64,000 bases of DNA from Auriscalpium vulgare (GCA_019915015.1 JAHBBC010000056.1:1-64000); one strand, 5' to 3'. Positions 1 through 9,826 are shown, counted from the stretch's first letter. Program-made: numbers and translations. The notes: generated from the sequence alone by a model not told the origin.

Positions 1-59
1 CCTAAACCCTAAACCCTAAACCCTAAAACCCTAAAACCCTAAACCCTAAACCCTAAACC
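1..59 (+). repeat. terminal telomeric repeat tract
   Basis: The tract is CCCTAAA units with occasional CCCTAAAA variants, on the C-rich strand reading away from the chromosome end, so base 1 is at or near a left telomere. The G-strand unit would be TTTAGGG (plant type) rather than the TTAGGG usual in basidiomycetes. Confidence 0.93.
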
Positions 60-1154
60 CAGGAACTGGACGGGCATATGGCCAAGGTTAATCGGATACG
101 CGACCACGCTCTTATCGACGCACCGGCACCCGTAGTCCCTGCCCCTGGTGAAGGGGATTCCTCGGACGAAGATCGGAACATCCATCGTCGACACTCGCCC
201 CCGGCCCGGACACCTGGGTGTACGGACGGACTTGGTGAGAAGTATCTGTTGGTAGGCCTGTTGGCCTGCTATGGCGGAACGGCTTGTTTACCCTAGGAGC
301 GCCCCCTCGCGGAGTCGTACCCAAGGGACGCATTGTCGTTACCTTGCTCTGCACACGCGGGCCTGGGTTTGTTCTCCATGTGGGTAGAGCCTAGTAAACC
401 TTAGTGCGCTGATAGACACCGCCTGATAGAGAAAATTAACCATGACCGCCACATTCCGGCTGTTCGTGGCGATAAAGAACTCCTCCATTGAACAACGCAA
501 GTTATTCACACTACTCACAAGGTCCAAGTGCCCTTGGAAGATTTACAAGACCACGGATCGTCGCGTGGGAGGTAAACCCTTAAGTGAGTATCTGTATAAT
601 GCAGAATACGCCAGCAACTGATGTTCGCTGCAGCCCTGAAACCATAACCCTTAAACCTAAACCTAACCCTAGACCCTCAACCCTAGACCTAACCCTAAAC
701 GGTTAGGCGCTGGGCGGGTGGGTTAGGAGTGGTGATGTCATCAGCTCTCGTGGGAGCTGATTGCATAATGGTGCCTGCGCTTCTCCGGAAATTTCCGAAT
801 TTCCAATTGCGTTCCCATCGGAATTCTGATTTCCTAATCGGATCAGAATCCGATGGAAGGTTCCTCACCGTTGGTTCGGGTCCGTTCTCACAGGGCATCG
901 CATAATGATGCGAGAACATCGGTCCCGTGCATGTCGGATCTTGGGAAAGATCCGACCTTGTCGCGCGGGAAGCGTTGGCAGTGTGGATACCGCCCCACAT
1001 GCGCTCCCGCGCTGTGTGGGTCGCGTTCCCATTGGCTGACTGCAGGTCCTGATGAGCCTATAAAGGCGAAACGGGTTCGGCGTCGACATCCCATCGACTC
1101 CCCGTTGACCTGCCCCTTCTATAGCGCTCTTCAGTGGTCGCTTCGCTCCCCCTC
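60..1154 (+). mobile_element. Coprina-like Penelope retroelement, copy 1 (strongly 5'-truncated)
   Basis: It starts directly after the telomere at the base equivalent to 2102 of copy 2, so only the last part of the reverse-transcriptase frame (about 78-296) and the roughly 850-bp 3' region remain. The sense strand is the telomeric C-strand, as expected if the G-rich 3' overhang primed reverse transcription. This is the orientation known for endonuclease-lacking Penelope-like elements (Athena in rotifers, Coprina in basidiomycetes). The 3' region holds a degenerate telomere-like stretch (about 645-703), several hairpins (for example 933-956 with 10-bp arms) and a hammerhead ribozyme. No endonuclease domain is seen. 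Family assignment rests on the RT motifs of copies 2 and 3 and on the telomeric context. Confidence 0.85.
1042..1113 (+). ncRNA. hammerhead ribozyme (Coprina copy 1)
   Basis: All core parts are present. Stem I is 1042-1048 with 1107-1113 (7 perfect pairs). The CTGATGA box is 1049-1055. Stem II is GCC/GGC (1056-1058, 1065-1067) closing a TATAAA loop. GAAA is 1068-1071. Stem III is 1071-1075 with 1101-1105 (5 pairs), extended by an inner stem 1082-1086 with 1094-1098. Self-cleavage is predicted after U1106 (GUU/G). Hammerheads are known in Penelope-like elements. Cleavage would give a downstream RNA starting about 48 bases before the telomeric tract. Confidence 0.85.
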
Positions 1155-1208
1155 CCTAAACCCTAAAACCCTAAACCCTAAAACCCTAAAACCCTAAACC
1201 CTAAAACC
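1155..1208 (+). repeat. internal telomeric tract between Coprina copies 1 and 2
   Basis: About 54 bp of mixed CCCTAAA and CCCTAAAA units join the 3' end of copy 1 to the truncated 5' end of copy 2. Its unit order is the same as in the tract at 3198-3251. Confidence 0.92.
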
Positions 1209-1216
1209 TTGCTAAT

Positions 1217-2281
1217 TTGTGGGGCTCGTATTGCGAGGATAAATATAAAGTTCTTGACCACCCTAGAATCCCTTTCTACGGGAGGTACATCGATGACTGC
1301 TTAGCTATCGTATACGCTTCGTCTGAGCGCGAAGCACTCGATATCGTACAATCAGTTGTTAAAATCGATGGCTGTACAATTGAATGGTCTGCGTCCGACT
1401 TAAAGCAAGTCTTCTTAGACATGACGCTGTATCGTGATGAGTTTAATACACTCCAGCACATGCCCTACCGCAAAGCGCAGAACCATCAAGAAAGAATTCC
1501 GTGGACATCACACCATCCTTTAGACGTCAAACGAGGTACGTTTATTGGAGAAATGTCCCGGTTAGCCACGCTGTCGAGCACTAGCCGTGCTTATGCAGAC
1601 GCAATGCGGGGGTTAGTCACCCTCTATAAAGCTCGTGGTTATCCGGAAGCGTTAGTTGACGCTTGGTTATCATACAATTATAAAGAACGTTGGAACAAAC
1701 GGATCAGTGTCACCCCTGACCGCAATCCCGGAGGCGTTCTGGTTTTGAAAACCGAGTACAACACCGCTTGGAATTATTTCAATGCAATGGAGTTTGGAAA
1801 CACCATCTTAGGATATTGGCGCGAATGGCTCGAAAGAGCTGATCGCGGCGACTTCAATAGGAAGTATCCGCCGCCCGCAGACGGCGATGCGGACGTCTTG
1901 GTCACTGATCTTCGTCTTCGGACGGAGGTTTCGCGACTAGGATTCCCTCCCATCGACCTGCCTGACGTGCGGAAGCTCGATATCCTTAATCGTCGAATGA
2001 TTGTGAGTCGCAAACGCACTCGCAATCTATTTGACATTACAAATCTTTGGAAAAAGGTGGTTTTCCAGGAGTTGGACGAGCGCGTATCTGCCGATGTCGC
2101 CCAGGAACTGGACGGGCATATGGCCAAGGTTAATCGGATACGCGACCACGCTCTTATCGACGCACCGGCACCCGTAGTCCCTGCCCCTGGTGAAGGGGAT
2201 TCCTCGGACGAAGATCGGAACATCCATCGTCGACACTCGCCCCCGGCCCCGGACACCTGGGTGTACGGACGGACTTGGTGA
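1217..2281 (+). pseudogene. Penelope-like reverse transcriptase, C-terminal fragment (copy 2)
   Basis: The open frame of about 354 codons has no ATG at its 5' edge; it enters straight from the truncation point. It carries the catalytic RT motif RYIDDCLAIVYA near residue 23, then a FLDMTLY block and a HHPLDVKRGTFIGEMSRL block that fits the thumb region of Penelope-like elements. Fingers and the first palm motifs are missing, so it cannot be an active polymerase alone. No GIY-YIG endonuclease follows. Compared with copy 3 it has one extra C in a C-run near 2245, which shifts the frame and ends it early after YGRTW. Product inferred from motifs; family well supported. Confidence 0.85.
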
Positions 2282-3084
2282 GAAGTATCTGTTGGTAGGC
2301 CTGTTGGCCTGCTATGGCGGAACGGCTTGTTTACCCTAGGAGCGCCCCCTCGCGGAGTCGTACCCAAGGGACGCATTGTCGTTACCTTGCTCTGCACACG
2401 CGGGCCTGGGTTTGTTCTCCATGTGGGTAGAGCCTAGTAAACCTTAGTGCGCTGATAGACACCGCCTGATAGAGAAAATTAACCATGACCGCCACATTCC
2501 GGCTGTTCGTGGCGATAAAGAACTCCTCCATTGAACAACGCAAGTTATTCACACTACTCACAAGGTCCAAGTGCCCTTGGAAGATTTACAAGACCACGGA
2601 TCGTCGCGTGGGAGGTAAACCCTTAAGTGAGTATCTGTATAATGCAGAATACGCCAGCAACTGATGTTCGCTGCAGCCCTGAAACCATAACCCTTAAACC
2701 TAAACCTAACCCTAGACCCTCAACCCTAGACCTAACCCTAAACGGTTAGGCGCTGGGCGGGTGGGTTAGGAGTGGTGATGTCATCAGCTCTCGTGGGAGC
2801 TGATTGCATAATGGTGCCTGCGCTTCTCCGGAAATTTCCGAATTTCCAATTGCGTTCCCATCGGAATTCTGATTTCCTAATCGGATCAGAATCCGATGGA
2901 AGGTTCCTCACCGTTGGTTCGGGTCCGTTCTCACAGGGCATCGCATAATGATGCGAGAACATCGGTCCCGTGCATGTCGGATCTTGGGAAAGATCCGACC
3001 TTGTCGCGCGGGAAGCGTTGGCAGTGTGGATACCGCCCCACATGCGCTCCCGCGCTGTGTGGGTCGCGTTCCCATTGGCTGACT

Positions 3085-3156
3085 GCAGGTCCTGATGAGC
3101 CTATAAAGGCGAAACGGGTTCGGCGTCGACATCCCATCGACTCCCCGTTGACCTGC
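3085..3156 (+). ncRNA. hammerhead ribozyme (Coprina copy 2)
   Basis: An identical copy of the ribozyme at 1042-1113. Core boxes CTGATGA and GAAA and all three stems are preserved. Predicted cleavage is after base 3149. Confidence 0.85.
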
Positions 3157-3197
3157 CCCTTCTATAGCGCTCTTCAGTGGTCGCTTCGCTCCCCCTC

Positions 3198-3251
3198 CCT
3201 AAACCCTAAAACCCTAAACCCTAAAACCCTAAAACCCTAAACCCTAAAACC
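3198..3251 (+). repeat. internal telomeric tract between Coprina copies 2 and 3
   Basis: CCCTAAA and CCCTAAAA units in the same order as in the tract at 1155-1208, which supports copying of element and tract together. Confidence 0.92.
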
Positions 3252-3259
3252 TTGCTAAT

Positions 3260-4381
3260 TTGTGGGGCTCGTATTGCGAGGATAAATATAAAGTTCTTGA
3301 CCACCCTAGAATCCCTTTCTACGGGAGGTACATCGATGACTGCTTAGCTATCGTATATGCTTCGTCTGAGCGCGAAGCACTCGATATCGTACAATCAGTT
3401 GTTAAAATCGATGGCTGTACAATTGAATGGTCTGCGTCCGACTTAAAGCAAGTCTTCTTAGACATGACGCTGTATCGTGATGAGTTTAATACACTCCAGC
3501 ACATGCCCTACCGCAAAGCGCAGAACCATCAAGAAAGAATTCCGTGGACATCACACCATCCTTTAGACGTCAAACGAGGTACGTTTATTGGAGAAATGTC
3601 CCGGTTAGCCACGCTGTCGAGCACTAGCCGTGCTTATGCAGACGCAATGCGGGGGTTAGTCACCCTCTATAAAGCTCGTGGTTATCCGGAAGCGTTAGTT
3701 GACGCTTGGTTATCATACAATTATAAAGAACGTTGGAACAAACGGATCAGTGTCACCCCTGACCGCAATCCCGGAGGCGTTCTGGTTTTGAAAACCGAGT
3801 ACAACACCGCTTGGAATTATTTCAATGCAATGGAGTTTGGAAACACCATCTTAGGATATTGGCGCGAATGGCTCGAAAGAGCTGATCGCGGCGACTTCAA
3901 TAGGAAGTATCCGCCGCCCGCAGACGGCGATGCGGACGTCTTGGTCACTGATCTTCGTCTTCGGACGGAGGTTTCGCGACTAGGATTCCCTCCCATCGAC
4001 CTGCCTGACGTGCGGAAGCTCGATATCCTTAATCGTCGAATGATTGTGAGTCGCAAACGCACTCGCAATCTATTTGACATTACAAATCTTTGGAAAAAGG
4101 TGGTTTTCCAGGAGTTGGACGAGCGCGTATCTGCCGATGTCGCCCAGGAACTGGACGGGCATATGGCCAAGGTTAATCGGATACGCGACCACGCTCTTAT
4201 CGACGCACCGGCACCCGTAGTCCCTGCCCCTGGTGAAGGGGATTCCTCGGACGAAGATCGGAACATCCATCGTCGACACTCGCCCCCGGCCCGGACACCT
4301 GGGTGTACGGACGGACTTGGTGAGAAGTATCTGTTGGTAGGCCTGTTGGCCTGCTATGGCGGAACGGCTTGTTTACCCTAG
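3260..4381 (+). pseudogene. Penelope-like reverse transcriptase, C-terminal fragment (copy 3)
   Basis: Same fragment as at 1217-2281, with the YIDD catalytic motif near residue 23 and the thumb block. The frame runs to 373 codons because one C is absent in the C-run near 4290; its tail (after HSPPA) reads RTPGCTDG and onward, as in copy 1. Which version is ancestral cannot be told here. The 5' portion of the gene is lost. Confidence 0.85.
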
Positions 4382-5127
4382 GAGCGCCCCCTCGCGGAGT
4401 CGTACCCAAGGGACGCATTGTCGTTACCTTGCTCTGCACACGCGGGCCTGGGTTTGTTCTCCATGTGGGTAGAGCCTAGTAAACCTTAGTGCGCTGATAG
4501 ACACCGCCTGATAGAGAAAATTAACCATGACCGCCACATTCCGGCTGTTCGTGGCGATAAAGAACTCCTCCATTGAACAACGCAAGTTATTCACACTACT
4601 CACAAGGTCCAAGTGCCCTTGGAAGATTTACAAGACCACGGATCGGCGCGTGGGAGGTAAACCCTTAAGTGAGTATCTGTATAATGCAGAATACGCCAGC
4701 AACTGATGTTCGCTGCAGCCCTGAAACCATAACCCTTAAACCTAAACCCTAACCCTAGACCCTCAACCCTAGACCTAACCCTAAACGGTTAGGCGCTGGG
4801 CGGGTGGGTTAGGAGTGGTGATGTCATCAGCTCTCGTGGGAGCTGATTGCATAATGGTGCCTGCGCTTCTCCGGAAATTTCCGAATTTCCAATTGCGTTC
4901 CCATCGGAATTCTGATTTCCTAATCGGATCAGAATCCGATGGAAGGTTCCTCACCGTTGGTTCGGGTCCGTTCTCACAGGGCATCGCATAATGATGCGAG
5001 AACATCGGTCCCGTGCATGTCGGATCTTGGGAAAGATCCGACCTTGTCGCGCGGGAAGCGTTGGCAGTGTGGATACCGCCCCACATGCGCTCCCGCGCTG
5101 TGTGGGTCGCGTTCCCATTGGCTGACT

Positions 5128-5199
5128 GCAGGTCCTGATGAGCCTATAAAGGCGAAACGGGTTCGGCGTCGACATCCCATCGACTCCCCGTTGACCTGC
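5128..5199 (+). ncRNA. hammerhead ribozyme (Coprina copy 3)
   Basis: Third identical copy of the hammerhead fold; predicted cleavage after base 5192. Confidence 0.85.
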
Positions 5200-5240
5200 C
5201 CCTTCTATAGCGCTCTTCAGTGGTCGCTTCGCTCCCCCTC

Positions 5241-5250
5241 CCTAAACCCT
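5241..5250 (+). repeat. short telomeric seed at a healed chromosome break
   Basis: About ten bases of telomeric sequence lie between the C-rich 3' end of Coprina copy 3 and a Plavaka transposase frame that is cut in the middle. In the second copy of this block (57437 onward) the same frame continues upstream with unrelated bases, so the junction here is new. AAG is shared at the breakpoint. Confidence 0.75.
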
Positions 5251-5929
5251 AAGCTGCACTCTATGCTGCACTACTCGGAGGCCATCAAGCTGTTCGGCAC
5301 TACGGATAATTACAACCCAGAGTACGCCGAGCGCCTCCACATTGACCTGTGGAAGGATGCCTATATCGCCACCAATCACAACGACAAATATCCTCAAATG
5401 ATGAAATGGCTGCTCCGCCGGGAGAAAATCATGCGCCACAATGTATTCATCAAGTGGCTGCTGAGCGGGATGCGAGCTATCGGCGACCTCAAGCGCGTTC
5501 AAATTCCGCAGCAATTGTGGATCAAACTCACCAAAAACCCAAGTGTGAAGGGTGTCTCATTTGCCAATGTTGCCACGCGATATGGCGCCGAAATGTTCAA
5601 AAATGATTTGGCCTGGTATATTGTCCAGTGGAACAACCCGACTTGGACGCCGGCCCGCGTCAAATGTATTGCGGCTGATTACACTGTCTTTTGGCTCAGT
5701 GGCAGCATTCCACAAGGTGAAGTTCTGGCATCCTGATGCCCAGGGCCGCGACGACGTGCCCCAGACTTTGGATTGCATCTATGCTCGCCCAGAGTATCGT
5801 GACACGCGGCGGTCGTTCCAGGAGGGACGATTTGACACGGCGCTGATTGATGATCGTGCGGTTGATGAGGACGAGTCACCGATTCATGGTACTGCATTCA
5901 CCATTCAAATGAGTTTCTCCGGTTGCTAA
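5251..5929 (+). pseudogene. Plavaka-type transposase fragment (DUF6830 region)
   Basis: The reading frame from 5251 to 5735 (LHSMLHYSEAIKLFGTTDNY, RLHIDLWKDAY, RREKIMRHNVF) matches the C-terminal region of fungal Plavaka transposases. A second frame (about 5700-5929) continues it with HKVKFWHPDAQG and RFDTALI blocks, so a frameshift lies near 5700. The 5' part of the gene is missing because of the telomere-healed break at 5250. The last segment lies at 7611-7996 beyond a 1.7-kb insert. The catalytic domain is absent. Family recognition is from remembered conserved blocks. Confidence 0.75.
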
Positions 5930-7610
5930 TGGCCCATCACGATGTTTAGGGTTCCGGGCAGTACAGGTCAAAATAGTTTTCTCGATGTCGCAGACTGCCG
6001 TGGATATACAGAGGCCTGGAGTGGTCCGCTCAAAAAAGGCAATTATTGATGCCATCAGTGGCGGGACCCCGGGCACTACAGATGTGTCATGTACCTTCCC
6101 AATGCAGAAGTACAGAGTTCCAGCCAAGTTAATCCCCTTATCGGGTGGTATGGCAGAGTCGCACATGCTCAGTAACTTGGTATTGCTGTTCCAAGCTTTG
6201 AATTTGATCCGAGCTTGAGGAGGGAGATGCACGTCCGATATCACGTGACCACCTCGGAATTAGACTCTGGTGTTTCAGTGTGGCAATACATTTTCCGTCT
6301 TATTCTGAAGGGTTAGGAATACATTGCACCTCCAGATTTCGGAAGCCTGAGCATACTATGCCTTCCACTCAGTGCTCCCTCCTTGTTTTATTCTACACAC
6401 CAATTGCCTCCTAACTCCGCGCTAACTCCGACGTTGCCTCTGCTGCCCGCGCAGCATGATCCTGTGCACTGCAATAATTGTTTGCCAACACCGGGCTACT
6501 ACTTGCATATCTCCCCGCACACTTGTGCTATCTCATTGCTTTCTGTCATATAAATTCTTCATAAGTCGGAATAGGAGTTAGTAAGCGGCGAGTGCTTTGG
6601 CAACCTCGGAGTTGTGCCAGTCCGCACAAGTATACCATTCTCCCGGCATTTTCAGGTGCATTATATAAAATGGTTCAGATGTATGGTACAATGAGCAGAT
6701 AGAGAAAATCAAACATACCAGGACGCGGAGAACAGGTCCGACTCTTAACTCCGAGTCTGAATCCCCAAGAGGGAGGTATTACTTACCATGCTCTCGTTAT
6801 GCACATTTTCTGCACTGCTCTTGTGATCTACAGCCTCTTTGTTCCAAGTTTTGTTCTACACAACCAGAATTGCCACAAGCTCTGGTCCGACACTTTGATC
6901 CGACTCTGGTCCGACACTTTGATCCGACTCTGGTCCGACACTTTGATCCGACTCTGGTCCGACTTTGGTCCGACACTCTGGTCCGACCCTTCCGGTCCAA
7001 CTCCGACTCCAACTCTGCCTCTGCCGCCCGCAACATAATCATGTTTTGTTCTACACAACCAGAATTGCCACAAGCTCTGGTCAGACACTTTGATCCGACT
7101 CTGGTCCGACTCTGGTCCGACCCTTCCGGTCCAACACCGACTCCAACTCTGCCTCTGCCGCCCGCAACATAAGTCTGCAAACTCCGTCCATTGTCAGCCC
7201 GGATACGTGTCCGCTTCACCTCGCACATGCTCCATACCATTGTTCTTCTGTCATTTTAATTCTTCAAATGTCGGAATAGGAGTTATGCACTTTGCAATGT
7301 TGGATGGTCCGCACAAGTCCACTCTTGAGCTCCCGATATTGTCGGTTGCATGATACAGGCCGCAATTGTAATTCCGAGTTATGCAGATGGAGAATGAACA
7401 CACCAAGTGCACTCTACGGAATGAACATTAAGTCCGACTTTTGGCAATTTGGCCCCACAGGTTGGTCTGCTTCTTTCACCCTCCTTCAACACATTCATCA
7501 TGTGTATCATTTGTATCCTTTACTATTTACTGCCCCGTCAGCTTTGGCTACAAGTGCTCATCACTGGATATTGATCTATCATTATATATTATCTGACTAA
7601 TACAGGTAGG
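5930..7610. other. insert inside the Plavaka remnant, no gene recognised
   Basis: About 1.7 kb without a convincing gene separates the two Plavaka blocks. It is AT-richer than its surroundings and holds short stop-limited frames and a 24-bp tandem repeat (6889-7160). Its 3' edge, CTGACTAATACAG at about 7591-7604, looks like a branch site plus splice acceptor, so it may be an intron swollen by an insertion. No terminal inverted repeats were found. Confidence 0.4.
6889..7160. repeat. short tandem repeat, 24-bp TGGTCCGACACTTTGATCCG-type units
   Basis: Units containing TCTGGTCCGACACTTTGATC repeat three times perfectly from about 6889, then again in degraded form around 7070-7130. A longer block including GTTCTACACAACCAGAATTG occurs twice (6851 and 7044), showing a higher-order duplication. 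Confidence 0.85.
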
Positions 7611-7996
7611 AGTTCAGGGGGACAGGGTGAGCCGAGCCTGCCGGGACCTCTCGATCGAAGCTGACCACTCCAGGCCTCCGTATGGAGACGGGGTTCAAGG
7701 GCGTTGATCCTACCAGGAAGCCTCCGAAACACCTCGCCTATGTGGAATGGTTCACCAAGTTCCGCCCTACTGCCGACAACAACCACAACATGTACAGAGT
7801 ATCGCGTGCAGTGGAGGCGGATCAGCGTATGATCAGCATAGTGCCGGTGGAGCGGCTGCAGAGGAGCATCCATATGCTGCCCGTTTTTGGAGCGGAGGTC
7901 CCTCGGGAGTGGAAGAGTTCCACAGTGCTCGATAGAGCAGCACAATTTTACTTAAATTGCTTTACGGATCGCACGATGTACATTACGCTTTACTGA
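7611..7996 (+). pseudogene. Plavaka transposase, C-terminal end
   Basis: The frame carries the conserved end of Plavaka transposases: LAYVEWFTKF, MYRVSRAV, RSIHMLPVFG, REWKSSTVLD and a closing FTDRTMYITLY. It is intact over about 125 codons to the stop at 7996. It continues the fragment at 5251-5929 after the 1.7-kb insert. Its last 14 bases overlap the convergent TET/JBP gene, an arrangement repeated in the right-hand copy. Confidence 0.8.
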
Positions 7997-9826
7997 AGGA
8001 ACGCATGTCTTTCTCGAGCTCAGACACCTTTGAGAAGAGCCCCAGCTTCTCCCTCCAACGGCCCGCAGCCTCAGTCTTGAACTTCTGCGCGAGCGAGGGG
8101 TCTTCATTCTGCATCGTGGCCTCGGTTCGCAGGCCGTAGGTCCACCAACGGACCAGCGAGCCCGCGAAATGCTGAGTGAATGATTGGCGTGTTTCCCCCG
8201 GTTGAATGGCCGTGTTTGAGTGGGTAAGGATGGCCGAAGGAATTAAAATGGTAGAACCTGGCGGGAACTCAATGAGGAGCTTGAGATCCCAGAGTATGAG
8301 ATGGCCCCCTAGCTTGTAGTTGAAGTTCCCAAGGGCCGTAATCGCGCACCAGCCGTACGGCACGTTGCGAGAATCACGGTGCGGAATGGTGGCCGCCCTC
8401 GGGCCAAAGTTAAACGTTGCGGCGGGGAAGATGCTGTTCTGGAATGGCTTCTCCAACGTGGGGTTGTCCTTCTGGATGTCGACGAGAACCTTGTCGAGAT
8501 GCTGGTACATGAGGGGAGCGCCAGTGAAGACACCAGCTGCACAAGTCGTCAGATGATTGCTAGCCATGGCTATAACGGCGCACGCACCGTTTGCCTGGCC
8601 TGCATACCGCACGAACGAGGGGTGGCGCACGAGGCGATCCAGCGCCCGCTTGTGGTTGACGTTGTTGATCGGGATGTTGAACGGCGTCTGTCGCGACAGC
8701 AAATTAGCTCGGAGAAACGAGCGACTTGTCAGTGACGCACCTTGGGCCCGCCGCCGAAGGAGAAGCCTGTGCTCAGCGTAGGATATTGGCCTCTGCCATT
8801 CCCGTGCTGGGCCGCAGTCAGCTTGCATTCTTTCCGGACCTCGTCCATGGCCGCGCTCGCGTCCGGGGCAAGGTCCTTGTACCCGGGATCTCTCTTCGGC
8901 GCGCAAATCAGGCGCGCAATGACGCGCTGATCGCGGTCGACAATGACGTGGCTGTCACTAGCCATACCCATCAGCTGGTGAGCCGGTATGAGAACGTGTC
9001 TGCTTACTCGCCATCCCAGGCTTTGAGACCGAAGGTGGGATCTTGAAGGAGTATTCTGGCATCGACAACGGTGCCCTTGTAGGGAACGGCGGCTGGCGCA
9101 ATGCCCTGCGCTTTGGCGACGAATGCCCCTTTGGCAGCAGGGAGTAGTTCGGAGTCCTGGGTGGTGGCCGTGGCGGACGGCCGTCCGTACTTTTTGATGA
9201 TGCGTGCGGTCGGCCTGGGGAGGGCGGACGGGCTGAACGCTCGTTCAGCCTTGCGCTTCTCGCAGCGGACCTTGCGCCTGTAGAAATGGGCCGGTTTTTC
9301 GTCGTGTCGCGGACCGTCGGCGGCGCGGAACGCGCTGGTGATGGCGGGTGGCGCCTTGGCGTGGCGACGGTCGCGGGGCATGGCCTGTGGGCCGACGACG
9401 TCGGTGAGCAGGTTTGGATTGGGCGAAGGCAGGGCGGCGAGGGCGGCAGAAGGGCGCGTAGTGGCTGGCATCGTTCGTGGACTGTCGACGGCGCCGAGCA
9501 TGCTGGCGGGGTCCGAGGGCGCCGCAGGGCAGGGAGGCGCGGCGGTGGAGCTATCACGCGGGGTCGGCGTCGCAGGTGGCGGGTTGGGTGTGGGGTAGCC
9601 TTCATCAACTATGGCTTGAAATAGGTCTTCAACGTTGAACGCGTCCGCCGCTCCAGAGTCGGCCGCTGCGTCGGCGTCGAGAGGGAACGTGTTGCGGATG
9701 GCCGCGGCGAGGTCGAACGAGAGCGGTGCCTGGTATATACTGTATGGGGAGTATTCTTTTTTGGAGCGAAGCTGGTCGCCGGTTAGTAAGGGCAAAAGAT
9801 GAGCAGCAGCAGGCTAGACGAACCAT
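7983..9826 (-). CDS. TET/JBP-family 2-oxoglutarate/Fe(II) dioxygenase
   Basis: Likely oxidises 5-methylcytosine (or a related base) in DNA, as shown for TET/JBP relatives in Coprinopsis. Proposed exons on the minus strand: 9826-9824 (ATG only), 9771-9008, 8957-8741, 8687-8588, 8536-7983, giving 545 residues. All introns are GT-AG, 50-53 bp. The N-terminal 250 residues are Pro/Ala-rich and disordered; conserved blocks follow: WDGD, HVIVDRDQRVIA, LSTGFSFGGG, SIFPAATFNFGPR. The iron ligands are H414 and D416 (HRD) and H467 (LTHSN), with R478 as probable 2OG-binding residue; YGWCAITALGNF and GGHLILWDLKL lie between. All key residues are present, so the gene looks functional. It lies tail-to-tail with a Plavaka end; TET/JBP genes are known to travel with KDZ/Plavaka-type transposons in basidiomycetes. 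The ATG-only first exon is inferred from a good branch site (CTTACTAAC) and acceptor. Confidence 0.87.

Larger units (their letters stand above)
1209..3197 (+). mobile_element. Coprina-like Penelope retroelement, copy 2 (5'-truncated)
   Basis: An element of about 1.99 kb with the C-terminal part of the reverse transcriptase and a 3' region of about 900 bp ending in a C-rich run at the telomeric tract. Together with its telomeric tract it forms a 2,043-bp unit almost identical to copy 3, including the same 5' truncation point. That points to duplication of the whole unit rather than two independent insertions. Confidence 0.87.
3252..5240 (+). mobile_element. Coprina-like Penelope retroelement, copy 3 (5'-truncated)
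   Basis: The innermost copy. It differs from copy 2 only by a few substitutions and two single-base indels (near 4290 and 4747). Its 3' end abuts a 10-bp telomeric seed on unique DNA, so it marks the site where a retroelement was first added to a healed chromosome end. Confidence 0.87.

Noticed and set aside
1056..1067. CCTATAAAGG in the Coprina 3' region as a TATA box for a HeT-A-like promoter
   Set aside because: The sequence is stem II and its loop in the hammerhead fold, which explains it fully; a promoter role is not excluded but is not needed.
1774..2397. Minus-strand frame of 207 codons across the Coprina RT gene
   Set aside because: Antisense shadow of the RT frame and 3' region; no motif.
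4939..5736. 265-codon frame joining the Coprina 3' region to the Plavaka block
   Set aside because: Chance read-through of the healing junction; the first 100 codons correspond to the ribozyme-bearing 3' region and are not coding elsewhere.
5930..7610. The 1.7-kb insert as a separate transposon
   Set aside because: No terminal inverted repeats, target duplication or transposase motif could be found; left as an unexplained insert or enlarged intron.
9286..9624. Plus-strand Gly/Arg-rich frame opposite the TET N-terminal region
   Set aside because: Shadow of a GC-rich Pro/Ala-coding exon on the other strand.
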